From contig CP103025.1 of NCBI GenBank assembly GCA_024752435.1, positions 2,170,001-2,234,000 on the forward strand: a DNA stretch of 64,000 nucleotides, read 5' to 3'. The stretch is from Allantophomopsis cytisporea (taxonomy: Eukaryota > Ascomycota > Leotiomycetes > Phacidiales > Phacidiaceae). The notes beneath the pieces were generated by a model that was not told the origin of the DNA, did no database searches, and saw nothing but the letters and a program-made list of their open reading frames with translations. Numbering within the stretch: the first letter of the stretch is position 1; each line of letters begins with the position of its first letter. The translations under genes were made by a program, and so were the position numbers. Below are positions 12,603 through 25,569 of the stretch, piece by piece.

Positions 12603-13964
12603 TTAAGCAGATGAGGCAAGGTCCTTCTTGAGAGTACCGATGAAAGCGGACTATATTTAATTAGCAAATTGAGCAAGATGACCGGGGAATTCAGGATTTG
12701 AAACTCACCTTCTCGGCTGGGGTCTGGTAAGCACCGTGACCGAACTTGGAGGAAGTATCGATCCACTTGAGCTCGACCTTCTCGAGGGCCTTGCGGGAGG
12801 TGTGGACGAACATAGACTTGCGGAGAGTCATGACACGCTTCTTAACACCTGGAATGGAACCCTTAAGGATAAGGAAGTCGTTCTTGACCTCACCGTATCT
12901 AACGAAACCACCCATTGGGGTAATCTGCTTCTTGGAGACGTCGAACTCGGTAGAGGCGTTACCCTCATCAACACCGGAACCGACACGGTAGACCTTGTGG
13001 TTGGTGGAGGTACGGTGGTGGTATCCGTCTTGACCAGCACGGGCAACAGTCCATTGGACGTGGGATGGATGCCAAGCACCAATACAGGCGACCTTACGGA
13101 GACCCTTGTGGGTCTTTCTCGGAAGCTTCTTGGTACCCCATCTAGAGGTGACACCCTGGAAACCCTTACCCTTGGTGACAGCGATAACGTCAATCATCTC
13201 ATCCTGCTCGAAGATGGAGGAGATCTCGACTGGCTTCTCGAAAAGACCGGAAGCGAAGTCGATCTTGTCCGCAACGGAGCCACCGTTGACCTGGATCTCC
13301 ATAAGGTGGGCCTTCTTTTGCTTAAGAGGGGTCTTGCGGATCTGGGTGTGGGCGAGGACACGGACGACGGTGCAGTACTTCTTTATGCGCTCGAGCTCGC
13401 GGGTGATGGAAGATCCGGAGGCCTCAGAGTGCTTCTTGGCGTACTTGGTAAAGGCCTTTTTCTTGGACTTGTACCAGTTCTTGTAGAATCTGCGCTTAAC
13501 TTCGTCGCTCAAGTGCTCAGCCCAGACGGTAGTGAGGGATCGAAGTCCTCTTGGGGTTTCGATGTAACCAACAAGACCAACAACGATCATCTGTAAAAGA
13601 TGTTAGCCATTGGCACAAGAGCCAAGCGGGCTGCATTGTTCGTACCGGTGGTGTCTCAATGACAGTAACAGCCTCAACGACCTCCTTCTTGTGGGACTTG
13701 GCTCCTGGACGGTCGAGGTCACGGACAATGGTGGTCATACCAGCCTTGTAACCCATGGAAGCAGTAAGGTGAACTGGCTTCTTTGGGTCATCCTTTGGGA
13801 AGCTTTTCGCAAAAGTCAGTTGATTTTTTTCGATGTTGAATTTCAAATTGCGATTGTGAAGATAATACTTACGACTTTACCTTACCGCGATGACGGGCGG
13901 CACGCTTTCTTGGCAAGTATGCCAGAGAACCGTGGCGGGGAGCCTCGAACTTTCGGTGGGACAT
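12603..13964 (-). CDS. RPL3: 60S ribosomal protein L3 (uL3)
   Basis: Four exons, 13964-13873, 13802-13646, 13590-12709 and 12650-12603, encode about 392 residues against 387 in yeast. The protein starts MSHRKFEAPRHGSLAYLPRK and contains the highly conserved segments SFPKDDPKKPVHLTA, GYKAGMTTIVRDLDRPG, YIETPRGLRSLTTVWAEHLS, RRWGTKKLPRKTH-like and GAWHPSHVQW. It ends GTLKKDLASSA. uL3 binds 25S rRNA near the peptidyl-transferase centre, where the W-finger and basic thumb shape the aminoacyl-tRNA site. Introns sit near the 5' end, plus one just before the last 15 codons. All four exons join in frame with GT-AG introns. The main exon is strongly codon-biased, which also makes a long but spurious antisense open frame. 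It lies downstream of SSN6 on the same strand. Confidence 0.98.
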
Positions 13965-14861
13965 GTTGTCGTTGGTTGTCGAGATGGAGTTGTCGAGGAA
14001 TCAAAAGTTCAACTCTTCGATGAGGAAGAGATGAAGATACTGGACAGGCAGAATTAGCGTGTGTGGGTCGCGAGAAAACCTGATTGGCAATTCTAGCGAG
14101 ATAAGGGCTAGAATTTTGCTGTGTGCGGTTGATGCTGATTATGAGGCCTGAATTTGCGGGCAGCCATACATCAAACTAGGCATCCTTGTAGAGGTAAGGT
14201 ATCTGCATCAACACACAAATCTGAGAGTGTGTGTTGGCAAGCCTTGGAACAGAGCAGTACGGGATATTGAAAGGAGCCTACGTATCTCACCTTACTGTGA
14301 GTATTACCGCGACAATGCCTGAGCCTCATTCGAGGCTATTTACATTGATGTACTTTCTTAAGTAAAGTAGCTTGCAGTTATTGTATTTCACATACCTAGT
14401 TTAGAGTTCTTTTGTACTTGGCGATGATGATAGACTCCTAGCAGAGGATGGACTTTGGTACATGAGACACGACTACCTCTTGCTCATAACATGTGCCTAC
14501 TGTAAGTTTCACAGGAAGGAAGCCGTCAACTGATAACCCTCTTAACTTTGAGTGCTTGATCATCAAAAAAAACGTTCATCACAATTGCCCTGTGCATTTC
14601 AAGCTCAGTTCTAAAAAAGTTCATGCCTCATGTCGATCCCAAGAGGTTACCACATCACACCAGCACATAATGAACAAATTCTCTCAATTGAAACTACAAA
14701 GGGATGAATCCCTCCCACCGGCCCAATCACCATCACCAGCACCAGCACAAAGAACCGGTATCATCAAGAAGAAATATGAAGAAAAGGTGTTGTGAAACCC
14801 GGGCAACAACCAAAGAAAAAATATTTGCCACCACAAACCAAAAGGAAATAAAAGAAAGGCA
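13965..14861. other. Intergenic: L3 promoter and SSN6 3' flank
   Basis: About 0.9 kb between the SSN6 stop and the L3 start, both genes on the minus strand. It should contain the L3 promoter. I see no further gene; a 100-codon + frame at 14493 lacks any motif and ends in a Ser/Pro-rich simple sequence. Confidence 0.6.
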
Positions 14862-17800
14862 CTATGCCTCAACCTTTGGTTGACCTGACCCATTCGTCAA
14901 CCCATTTGCGCCATGTGTCCCATTCGTGGCAGCCGCCGCTGCAGCTACAGCCGGTGCATCACCAGCTGCGGAGCCAGGTCCGGAAACTGGTGCGGACTTG
15001 ATTCCCTTTTTGTCCTCCTCTCCATCATCGTCATAATCCTCATCTACATCCATTTTACGCGCCGCACGTTCAGGCTCACTCGGTGGTGCAGGTGGCTGGT
15101 GCTCGGCGCGTTGTGGTTCACGCTCAGGGCGGTCTTCCATTATATGATCCCTCGTTGGGGTTTGAGCCATTGGTGCCACTGGTTGTGGTGGCTGTGGCTG
15201 CGGAGTCTGAGCCAAAGGTGGTAGTTGTGGAGTGTGCTGTGCCTCATGTGGCGGTAGTGGACCGGCATTCATAGGAGGAAGCTGCTGCACAGGGAGAGAG
15301 GTTTGAGGAGGATGGTGAGCAGCTTCTGAAGGGTGGTAGTTCTCATTTGCTCGTCTTTGCTCATCAGCGCGGCGCTGGTCCTCACGCCTCTGTTCTTCTG
15401 CACGGCGGAGTTCATCGTTTCTTCGCTGGTCCTCCATCCTACGCTGTTCATCAACTCGTCGCTGATCATCAATGCGACGTTGCTCGTCCACAACTCGACG
15501 CTGTTCTTCAGCTCGGCGATGATCATCTTGACGACGGATCTCCGAAGATCCTCGGTGGAAGGCTTCCCGAGGTGGAGTAGATGTGCGGCGATGATGAATA
15601 TCATCCAAACGCGCTCTGTTTTCATCTGAAGCTGGCTTCTTCACAGCGGGTTCATCTTCCCATTCTCTAACGCGCTTTGGGCCAACAGATCCTGGTCTAT
15701 CATGGTCACGCTGAAGAGCAGCAGCCTCAGCAGCAACTAGTGCAGCAGCTGGCGGCGGGGCACCGGCTTCAATACCTCCTGGAGCGGAGACATCCGGGTG
15801 GTGTGGCTGGTATTGCTGGTGTGGATACCCAGATTTTGGTGAAGGCATTCTGTTGTCAAGAATAGGACGGATCTCAGGTCTTGGACTACCACCACGGCCA
15901 TATGGTGGCATTGGACCAGAAGAGCCATTGACGCCATTAGAAGCCGGAGCAGGAGCAGGTGGAAGCACATTAGATGCAGGACCCGCGTAGTTTGGATTCA
16001 TGACCCGCTGAGGCTGAGAAGGTGGTCCTGGTTGTGCTTGGGCAGGTGGCTGAGGAAGAGCTCCTTGGCCAGGATAAGGACCAGGAAGATGGTGCTCACG
16101 CGGAGGAGTGCGACGTGACTGAGCTGGAGATGGACGGGTTGGGTCTTGATATTGAGTGCGTATCTGCTCTGGTCGAGGACTTGGCTGGCGAGGTGGTGGT
16201 GGAGGACCACGCATTGGCTCTCTCTGATCATATGGGTTTGGTGGCTGCGGAGGAGGGTTGATATCCGCGAGTCTGTTGGCACCCCATCCATTTGCTGGAG
16301 GCCCAACCGGACCAGGAGGACCAGCCTGTGGTGCCGAGTTGCCCCATTGTGGTCCTGGAGGACCAACAGCCCCAGTGGCTTGATATGCCTGGGGGTGTAC
16401 ATCCTGTGGTAGCGGTGCACTTGCTTGAATTGGCATACCGTTGGTCTGACCATTGCGCAACAGTTGCAGGCGCGCCTTGATGTGGACGTTAGAGGGATCA
16501 AGCTCAGCGGCTCTCTGGTACGCATCCAGTGCGTCATTAATCTGGTTGTTGCAAGATTCATACTGCACCAATGGTCAGTACTGTCTCAAACGAATTTCGG
16601 GTTCCAACACAACAAACATACCAAAGTACCAAGGTCGTACCAAACCTCGGAAATGTACGGGTTCAGTCGTATCGCGCGGGAGTATGCATCAAGGGCATCT
16701 CGGTACTGATTGATTTGATAGTACAAAACTCCAATGGAGCACCAGAATGTTGGATTCCGTCCGTCACGATACACAGCTTGCTGATAGGCTTCATAAGCCT
16801 TGGGATATTTCTGCTGTGACATGTAACAGCGGCCAAGGAGATACCAGCTCTGCGCATCTTGGTTATCTGCCACGTGTTAGTAAAGCACAAAGTAGGAATA
16901 TCACCGATCATATAAGCGTACCGGAGCTGACGGATTTTTCCAGATATTCAATAGCTTGTTCCTGACTTGCGAAGCTGCTGCTTTGCTGGTGGTGTAGCCA
17001 GCCAAGTTGCTGGAGGACCTTTGCATGGCTAGGATCGCGCTCAAGCACGCGTCGGTATGCAGCTTTGGCATTGTCATACTAGATTGTGTTAATCTCATGA
17101 TCAAGATTGGTGACATGTCTTAGCTTACGTCTTTTTGCTGTTCGTGCACATGGCCAATCTGAAACCAGATATCTTCCTCTGTGAGAGGGGTAGGTGGGAC
17201 AGATACAATATATCGGAAGCACTGTACAAAAGTAAGTGTATGTCATGGTTATGGTTCAAATACGGTGATTTACCTCCAAACTTTGCTGGTATTTCTGTTG
17301 CTGCTTGTAAATTATACCAAGTCGGAAATAAATCTCGTTTGCCTTGTCAAAATCTGGCTGCATACGCATGACTTGTGAGAAAGCTTCCTCGGCGTGCTCG
17401 AGCGAACCATATCTATCATAGAGTATGCCGATACCATACCACAATTTTGGCTCCTGGTCCTACTTGTTAGTTAGAGTCATCTAAGTGTGTGTGCAACAAC
17501 CAACCTTGGGGTCTCGGAGATGGTAGAGCGCTTGCTGGTATGCGGAGTATGCCTGTTGAAGGTCATCCATCATCAAATAGCAGTGTCCTAAAATGCATCA
17601 GTATATATGCTCAAACACATCCATCACACCCGGTGTCGAGGAAGAATGTAGAACCACATAATGAATTCACTCACCAAGAGCACCCCAGACGTCACCGTTG
17701 TTGCCATCAAGCTTCAAGATACTCTGCAAGTACTCGACAGCTTTTGGGAAGTTTTCCTGGGTACGAAGGATGGAGCTGAGAGCACTCATAGCTGCCACCG

Positions 17801-18081
17801 ATCTGGGATTCGATTGAAGAGCTCGCTCGTAAGCAATAGTGCCCTCATCGAGGTTCCCCATTATTTCAGCAACGCTGCCTATAACATGAATTAGTTGGGA
17901 GTTTCCTTTGTGAAAACTTCCGCGCGCGTGAGATGAGCTTACCTAGCTGTAACCAGACTGCTTCATTCATTGCAGCCAACTGTTGTGACGGCGGCCATGG
18001 TGCTTGTGGTGCCATGCCTGGAGGAGCTCCTGCATGATGCAATTGCATGCCCGCTGGGGGTGATGGGTGATGAGCTGCCAT
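14862..18081 (-). CDS. SSN6: Ssn6/Cyc8 TPR general transcriptional corepressor
   Basis: Eight exons: 18081-17943, 17878-17675, 17587-17505, 17459-17274, 17221-17129, 17078-16922, 16866-16622 and 16562-14862, giving about 935 residues. All splice in frame with GT-AG introns. The N-terminus is short and Pro/His-rich. From about residue 38 to 410 there is a continuous array of tetratricopeptide repeats. Diagnostic segments are WLQLGSVAEIMGNLDEG, LWYGIGILYDRYGSLEHAEE, YKQQQKYQQSLE, SWYLLGRCYMSQQKYPKA and VWYDLGTLYESCNNQINDAL. The C-terminal half is Pro/Gln-rich and includes a charged Arg/Glu/Asp/Gln repeat at about 708-780. The family partner is Tup1: the TPRs contact Tup1 and DNA-binding repressors, recruiting histone deacetylases and Mediator. 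Most introns fall in the TPR part, and the low-complexity tail is one exon. The start ATG is followed by AAHHPSPPAG and is the first in frame. The 5' flank is CT-rich on the coding strand. Confidence 0.96.
15340..15545 (-). repeat. In-gene repeat encoding RR-x-D/E-EQ units in SSN6
   Basis: Within the last SSN6 exon the protein runs through about ten short units of the form RRxDEQ, RRxDDQ and RRAEEQ. The DNA repeats with a period near 15-21 nt but has diverged. It predicts a long, highly charged single helix between two Pro-rich segments. Confidence 0.8.
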
Positions 18082-18798
18082 CTCTCAGGAAGAAAACACG
18101 CTTCTCTCAAGCCTCTTTTGCGCTGTGCGCGTTTTGACCACGCGCTACCAGATGCTCTACAACTATATTCCCGGACGCACAAATTCCAGCAATGTTCTAA
18201 ATAATCTTCGAAGGGCCTATGGAGAAGCTCGATGGATGTTGGATCACTGAAGATGAGAGCGTTGAGAGGAGGGATGGGTTTGTTGGTTATTGCAACTTGC
18301 GACCGGTCGAGTATGTATAGCCGATGATGACCGCTGGGCCAAAACTCTATATGGCGGCTCGGTATGATGCACCAAGCTCCGTGGAAGGGATGTCTGGCTG
18401 GTGATAGGTATGGGAATTGATGACGGTGAGCTCTTCTGGGAGGTTGAGCGGTAATGAGAGTGAAGATGGGAAAGCTTTCACCTTTCTTGTGGGTGAACAA
18501 TAGATGATGAGGAGAAATGGGAATGGGGAGTGGAGATGGGGGTGGTGCAAGAGTGTTGCAAGCAGGGCGGCAGCGGGAACATCAAGCATATGAGGAAAAT
18601 CGACGGAGCACCCGCTTTCTTCGCCTTTCAATTTTGATGGCATCGTAACTCACCTAACCCACGACTCTAGCGCGGTGCACGTACGAAGTAAGTGCGAGGG
18701 GTGGGCTTGTGGGCTTGTGGGCGGTGGTTGTGCCTTAGCGTGCCTAGGCGGTGCCAGGGTTTGGGATGGAGGATGGAGGATGATGAATGAGGTGTTCG

Positions 18799-18832
18799 GG
18801 TGTGCAGGGTGCAGGGTGCAGGGTGCAGGGTG
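18799..18832. repeat. Heptamer GGGTGCA tandem repeat
   Basis: About four and a half copies of the 7-mer GGGTGCA in the SSN6 upstream region. Confidence 0.85.
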
Positions 18833-19376
18833 TTTTGTTTTTGGGAACAAACTTTGGGAGTCACAGAGGGGAGGGGAGGGGTGACGATGTGAATGCCTGA
18901 GGATATAAGGCATATAACGGATGGAGTGTGAGGAGGTGGAGGAGGAGAGATCAAAGAGAGACAGGTAAGAGGGTACGGCACCTCAAGATTCGATGATGTT
19001 AGGAAAAGGGAGGTACGGTCATGTCCGTCTGTGATAACCGAGAATTGATACATGATGTAGATGAGTAACAAATAGAACTAGAATATCCCGAGATCTGTGG
19101 TCAATTACGTAACGACAAACAATGGGTAGTAGGTAGTAAAAGAAAGATATACAAAGAAGACTATATAAAGACTGTATTTGAAAAGCAACAGCCTTCTGCA
19201 TATACATCTACATCTACATCTACAACGGATTTGTCTGTGTTCCTTCCATCTAAATCCCCTGAAATATAGAATATGCTTAAAGGCTTGCTTGTCCTCTCAT
19301 GTGGCTGAAATATCGTAACTCCTCGACAGGAGCACAGACGGTAATATTTTGTGCGGCAGCATGTGAGATGCATGTG

Positions 19377-19412
19377 TGTGTTGTATGTGTGTGAGTGTGA
19401 GTGTGAGTGTGT
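19377..19412. repeat. GT/GTGAGT tract
   Basis: A GT-rich run in which GTGTGA/GTGAGT units alternate. Simple-sequence DNA, not coding. Confidence 0.8.
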
Positions 19413-22115
19413 AAAGCTGAGAGCAGCGGGAGAGAGAATCCCCTTCAGAATGGAAAAGGTGGCACTTGTACCTGTCTAGATCCAAGGTATGTCTGTCTAT
19501 GTACATCTACATCTGAAAACACCACATTCACGACGCGCATATATGACCAACTTACATTATCCCGTACTTTATACAAGAGTATGTATTCACAGTAAGAAGT
19601 CATCATTCACTACCGATCTACTTCTATCTTACCCCCATGAGCCAATACCCGCGCCACTACAATTTATTTATGTACGCAGGAGGATAATGTAAGCTTAACG
19701 CAGTAGCAGCAAAGAAAACGAACATGGATGCACATGTGGTTCTGCCTAGAAGGTAGGTATAGAATACAAGAATGTAATGCTCCTGATTATGATGCCTTAC
19801 CATCTCGCTTCGCATGAAGGAAAGGTGCAAACAAAATCCACGGCATTCAACGTTCATCGACTGACACTGATTTTGTCGTTTCATTCATCACTCTAGAAAA
19901 AGGGCCCGCGAAGACGATAAATGTACAATGATCCACCGGCACCATCCTTCGGTATATATGTATCACTTACAGTACACAACATATATCACCTTGCTTCAAT
20001 ACTGCGTTAGAGAATCTACCCTGCCCATGCTTTATCAAAGGCGATTCAAATTATCCGGCACAGTACTTGGGTTACTGGTAAAGCTACCTCATGGTGTTAA
20101 TCGTGAAGCCCTTTGCTGTAACTCTACCATGTTCGATGTTCATTCCGCCGTCCCCTCCGCATTCCTCATCGTATTGAAAAGTGTACGTACTACGCATTGG
20201 AATTGTTATTTGACCATGTCAGCACACACTCACATTTCAGAGCCTGGTAATCCGGAAGCATCTAGTGTCTTCATCTGAATCGCCACCTTCCCCTGCACAC
20301 CTCGACGTACCTCACGAAGTCATCGACAACCCGCATGAAGGCAGCAGCAAGTGGCTGAATCTGGCTTATCACGATATATAACGCTCATTCGACACGGGAT
20401 TTGGCGCGAAACCATCGACGCTGGTGGCAGCCCGAATCGACTCTCGATTGCCAGTGGCATGTACGTACAGTACTGGAGGAATCCAGAATTGATTCCTCGC
20501 CCATACCCCCAAGCCTCGACTTTTTGCAGGACTTTGCGTAGTCATAAGATTTACTTTTGCATGGCTGATTTGGTAGCGTTGAGAGGCGCTCAGTCTAGAG
20601 TTCTCCGGAGCATGTGGCGTCTACGGCACGCTAACAGCAAGCAGGACAGCTGGAAAAGAAAATGCACGAAAGGGCAGAGCGAGGAGGACAGTTCTCTGCT
20701 AAGGATGAAAACATGCTAGCACCGAACAGACGCCGAGTCTTCGGATGTTTCTTCTCGACTTCTGGCTGAACAACCCTCAACCCTTTTCTCTTCGCTTTGC
20801 TCTGCCTTAAGAAGAGGCACACGCAGTTGTGGAATATCATGAGGTATTGAGCTCTCCAGGTGTTCGATCAATACATAAGCATAAACGTTCACTTGTATCA
20901 ATCATAATACAGACAGATACACACGGAAGAAGTCAAGGGACCTGATGGACTTTGTTTTCCATTCTACCGGTTGAATCGAGTGAGCATGTCCGACGGTCCC
21001 AGCCTTTGGCTTTACAGATCACGATACTTACTAGAGCAATCTACAGAGCACCAGAGTAGCAATACCGAGGTGGAAAGTATGGAAACAATCACGGAGTTAT
21101 TCAAAAGACCAAAAGCATATCTTTGCATAAACTACCCAGCACTTACTCCGTAATATGCACGCCCCCCAATGTCCGCTCTGCATTGTTCTGCAGGACATCT
21201 TGAACATCTGGACATCTGCCACCACATCAGGTTAGTGGCCGATTAGCTGTTCCCTGAATATTCCCTGAAAGACCCTCGCCCTCAGGCAGGACACTCAGAC
21301 ACATGAAGACACTTAGGCCCTCACTCAGACAGACGCCCAGCTGCCCGCTCACGGCTCCCCTGATCACTTCATCACCTTTCAACCGTCAACCATCACACCC
21401 TGTGCCTGGACTTCTGGAGTCAGCGCGCCAAGAAATTACAAGCATTTTATACCCAGTTTGGACCCCCGTCGTATCCATTGAACGAGGAAGCAGAGCTTGT
21501 GCCACGTCTGTTCACGTTTGAGATTTTACCTTGTCGATTTGCGATTGCGCACCTTAGCCTCGAGCCGTCAAACATGTAAACGCTGCACATCTATCTCACT
21601 GGTGCAAGAAATACACATGGCCCGAATTTTGATGCAGTGACATGGCTAGATGTGGAAGAATGTTGAAATGTCACCATTCGTGTTTGGACAATAGTCCGAT
21701 ATATAGACGACGATTGGAAGGAAAGATGCCCAGGGAGGCGGATCTACTGTGTACCCGATAGCGATAATTAGACAGGAGTTGTGGGAGGATATCAACTCAA
21801 TCTCATCTGCCCTACAAAGTTTCATTGTGACGGAGTACACTCTACCGTAAATACAATACTGTGGTGCTATGTTTGTGGGCCACTCACGGCACGTCTAACA
21901 TGGGGATATCAGCAAACTTCCAGCAAGCACAACTATCACTGTAAAGTTACCGAACTATGTACGTGCTGTTGGCAGGGGATGAAGTCGTATCATTCACCTA
22001 CTTTACATGATTACACGCAGGGCAAGCTTTAAGGAAGGAGGATGAGATTCAGAGATGAGCTTTTCTGCGGCTGAGGTTGTTAGTTCATTATGGTGTGCAC
22101 TCCCTCGCTGAGTGA

Positions 22116-22148
22116 CCTGAACCTGAACCTGAACCTGAACCTGAACCT
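22116..22148. repeat. (CCTGAA)n hexamer repeat
   Basis: Five and a half perfect copies of CCTGAA. The minus-strand frame across it reads as alternating Val-Gln. Confidence 0.9.
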
Positions 22149-23523
22149 CGGGCGTTGCGGGTCCCCAATCAATCATGGAGTCGAAGCGATTTCGCAACAT
22201 GGGTGCCGGAGAACGTTTTAGGCGCTATGAATCATCACGTAAATATGAATGTATGTGAGTACTTATGTACATTGACATACACATGTTTACTCTCGAGTAG
22301 GATTTTGATTCATGGTCGGCATCTCGGAATATTTACGCAGCACCGTACTCGTGCAACAATGCAGACCTTGCCTTATGAGATGAGAAGGTCGGATCGCAGA
22401 CCAAAGTCATGCCATGGGGTCTGAGGAGGAAGACACGAAACAATAATTCATCAGTACGTAGTACGGCGGCGTGAGCGGCTCACTAGAATAAATAGAACAG
22501 AACAAGACTACGTTAGTCTCGAGTGCACGCAGATGCCAATACCAACGCCAAGGAATAAATAGAATTAAAAATACTGTAGAATAAAAGTTATTGGTAAGTT
22601 AGGACTCGAAGATACGCACACATGCACCCCCTTGATATGTATTTTGTGAGGAAGTATGTATTATCTCAAGTCCCCCCCCCCCCTCAAAGGAGATGCTCGG
22701 AGTAATCGACTTTGACTTTTTTTCAATCGAATTTCTGGCTCGACTTCTCGTATGTGAATGTACATCATGATGGGTGTATTGGACACATTCAAACTCAAAC
22801 CCCCATGCCAGAAAGGCAAATCGTGGTGCCCATCTCCACAGAATCGACCATCAGCATTCCGACACAACAGCTGCATGCGGCCCGCACAACATGCCGAAAA
22901 GACAGAAGCATTTTTCCTTCGCAAGGTACATTTCTGCGTATGTACTGTGTACTGTGTATAGGATAGACCTCCTCATCCGCACACCCCATAAACTATGTCA
23001 TATCATATCATATTTGACAGACCGAATACCCCAGAAAGGGATGGGCCCCTTTCGAAGCGGTGCCTTTAATACCCAGCCTGCAGCAACAGCTTGTTATTAT
23101 TCCCCCCGTGATGGTTCGAGCGTACTTCGTAAGCACAATCTCAAGGCGTTCTTACAGGGCGATGTCAATGGTCCTCCCCTCCCCCCCTCGAAGCCGCACG
23201 GAGCACGGAGCTTGTCAAACAAGGACCCGGCGCTTCGAGACTTTCGATTCCTTCTTCCGGACCTTCTTCTCTGTACAACGAAGGGATGGATGGGCGAGGA
23301 GAGTGCGTACATGATGGCTGGCAAGCATTACTCGAGCACGTCGTACAAGTAAATGAATGGAGTGACAGTGCCTTTTGCCGCGTCCATTAGATGTCGTGTA
23401 AAGTTGGAGTGAGTCTCTCTCTTTCACTCTCCCCTCGCATCCCAGGCCCTTGAAGGCGACAGGTCAAGTCTCCCATAAAACGAGAACACGCGAGATGCTG
23501 ATAACCGCCACAACTTTCTTCGC

Positions 23524-23553
23524 TGCACCTGCACCTGCACCTGCACCTGCACC
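23524..23553. repeat. (CACCTG)n hexamer repeat
   Basis: Four to five perfect copies of CACCTG in non-coding DNA. Confidence 0.9.
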
Positions 23554-25010
23554 ACCACTGCTGTTGGGTGAAATGTAGAATGCTATGATGGGGTAGTTGT
23601 AGTTGTACGGAGTACGGCGCTGTATATATGCTCTGGCTATCTACCTCTGCAGAAAGAGATTACTTATGTACCTTCACCTTGTGCATAAACCACTCTCTAC
23701 CTACCGACTTGAACTGTGATTTAAAGCATTGCTGTCGCATTGATAGGTAGGTACATAGGTAGGTACTCTACAGATGGAGTTCACGCGCTGTCTACTTACG
23801 AAGATCTCTTCGTATCGGATACCTCTACCATTGAATTGAAGGTTTGATCTACAAATCAAAACACAAACTGATCCCAACGATCCTCCGTATTCGAATCTCC
23901 TAACAAATGGTGTTCTTGACCAGAAGACCACCGATATATGCAGATCCAACTCCCCGAAACGTTCGAATTCATAAACCCACAGAATCACCACACGTAGTCA
24001 TAGCCATGACAGGGTCATCATCCTAAACCGCTACAAGACTATTATGGTGGGCCCCCAACTCCCTCCCAGTCACACTACAGCTGATGTGGGGAACGTCGGA
24101 GCCCATTTCATCATCTACAGACGAGACCCGAAAAGCACGACACCCAGCATGCATGCTCCAGCTCAACAAAGGAAAAAGGAAAGGAACAAACACGACTTGA
24201 TTACTGCGCGCTCCATTCCATCGAATCCGTACACCGAACAGGCGCTTCCGCCACGATCCATCGATGTTCGTGAAGATCTGTGCCTGATACATACCTCTCG
24301 CTCGAATCCTTCACCGCGACCGAACTGCTCTGTCAGCCCTGCTCTGCTCTCTTCCGCCTGACTACAATGCTCCGTACGTATTTGGTTCGGTAGTTGTATA
24401 TGGAATGCACTTTTGATTTGGTGCTTCATGGAATATGTAGATTGTGAACCAGGGTAGATAGACGCATCGGAAGAAAATAGCCTACCTATGCTACCCCATC
24501 CAACTCCCAAGCCAGATTGAGATATCCATATCCTCCTCACAGTCAAAGACATGGATACTTGGAGACTTTGGTGTGCGAACTATGTATGTACATTCAAACA
24601 AGTAACGTACCATACGCCAAACTTCTCCGGAAACAGCGCCCAGAAGGCTGCGAGCATAGATCCTAGGTAAGATTGATTGGCGGCACGTATTTGTATATGT
24701 ACAGTAGAATATTCACGGCGCACTTTCAAATGGCATTCCACAGCACTTAATAACGCCTCCAACCCACCCACAAGGCACCCACCACCCACCCACCATCGCA
24801 CGCCAGCAAAACTCACACTCACCTAACCACACCAGCTTAACCGACACTCCCACTTCCCACATGGCCATACACCACGGCGCCGTGTGCGCGATGCCTCGTC
24901 TCGCCTCATCGAACCAAGCCATCTCCACCCACCAACCCATATCCATCCATCCTTGTGACAGTCGGAAAGTAAAAGTCAAAAGGGCAAAGAGAAACAAAGA
25001 AGGGAATTGA

Positions 25011-25103
25011 TGAATGAATGAATGAATGAATGAATGAATGAATGAATGAATGAATGAATGAATGAATGAATGAATGAATGAATGAATGAATAAATGAATG
25101 ATG
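25011..25103. repeat. (GAAT)n tetranucleotide microsatellite
   Basis: About 23 copies of TGAA/GAAT with a single variant unit (TAAA) near 25091. It produces artificial repetitive open frames on the minus strand. Confidence 0.97.
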
Positions 25104-25428
25104 AGTGCTCGGATTTTGATGCTTGAGCTGCGTCAAGCCGCGTGCCAGCACGTACCACTACACACAACAGCCCGCACGGATGCACGACACCCACAACGCA
25201 GTACACCGTACACAGTACGTAAAAGCAAGGTCACCTCAAGTGCGAGTTGCGAGTCCAAGTCGCAAGAGCGCGGACAAGAGCGAAGACAAGTCTTCGTGTC
25301 TACAAGGTCTGCAATTGAGTGAAAGGATGAAAGGTGAAAGGTTGAGGTGAAAGGCCGGCCAGCGTGCGCTGCAAAGCCAAAGAGACAAAAAAAAGAGAAG
25401 AGCCAAAGAGGGCAAAGTCACGGCAAAG

Positions 25429-25450
25429 CGAAAGCGAAAGCGAAAGCGAA
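25429..25450. repeat. (GCGAAA)n repeat
   Basis: About three and a half copies of GCGAAA. Confidence 0.85.
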
Positions 25451-25522
25451 TGACGGAGACGGAGTCGAGACGGAGATCGTCCAATTTAAGGTAGTTTGCT
25501 TGCCGAGCCGATCCTTGCGTGG

Positions 25523-25569
25523 CCATGCTATGCTATGCTATGCTATGCCATGCCATGCCATGCCATGCG
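25523..25569. repeat. Pentamer TATGC/CATGC repeat
   Basis: Nine pentamer units. The left block is CTATG-type and the right block CCATG-type, so a single C/T change separates the two halves. Confidence 0.9.

Noticed and set aside
12736..13596. 286-codon + frame
   Set aside because: Exactly antisense to the main RPL3 exon; Leu/Gly/Asp-rich composition is the shadow of strong codon bias.
22116..22148. Telomere-like repeat
   Set aside because: The unit is CCTGAA, not the CCCTAA of fungal telomeres, and it is internal and short.
22774..23352. 192-codon + frame
   Set aside because: No domain, mixed composition, no splice context; probably chance in a gene-empty stretch.
24906..25206. Repetitive HSFI-type frames
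   Set aside because: Translation of the (GAAT)n microsatellite.
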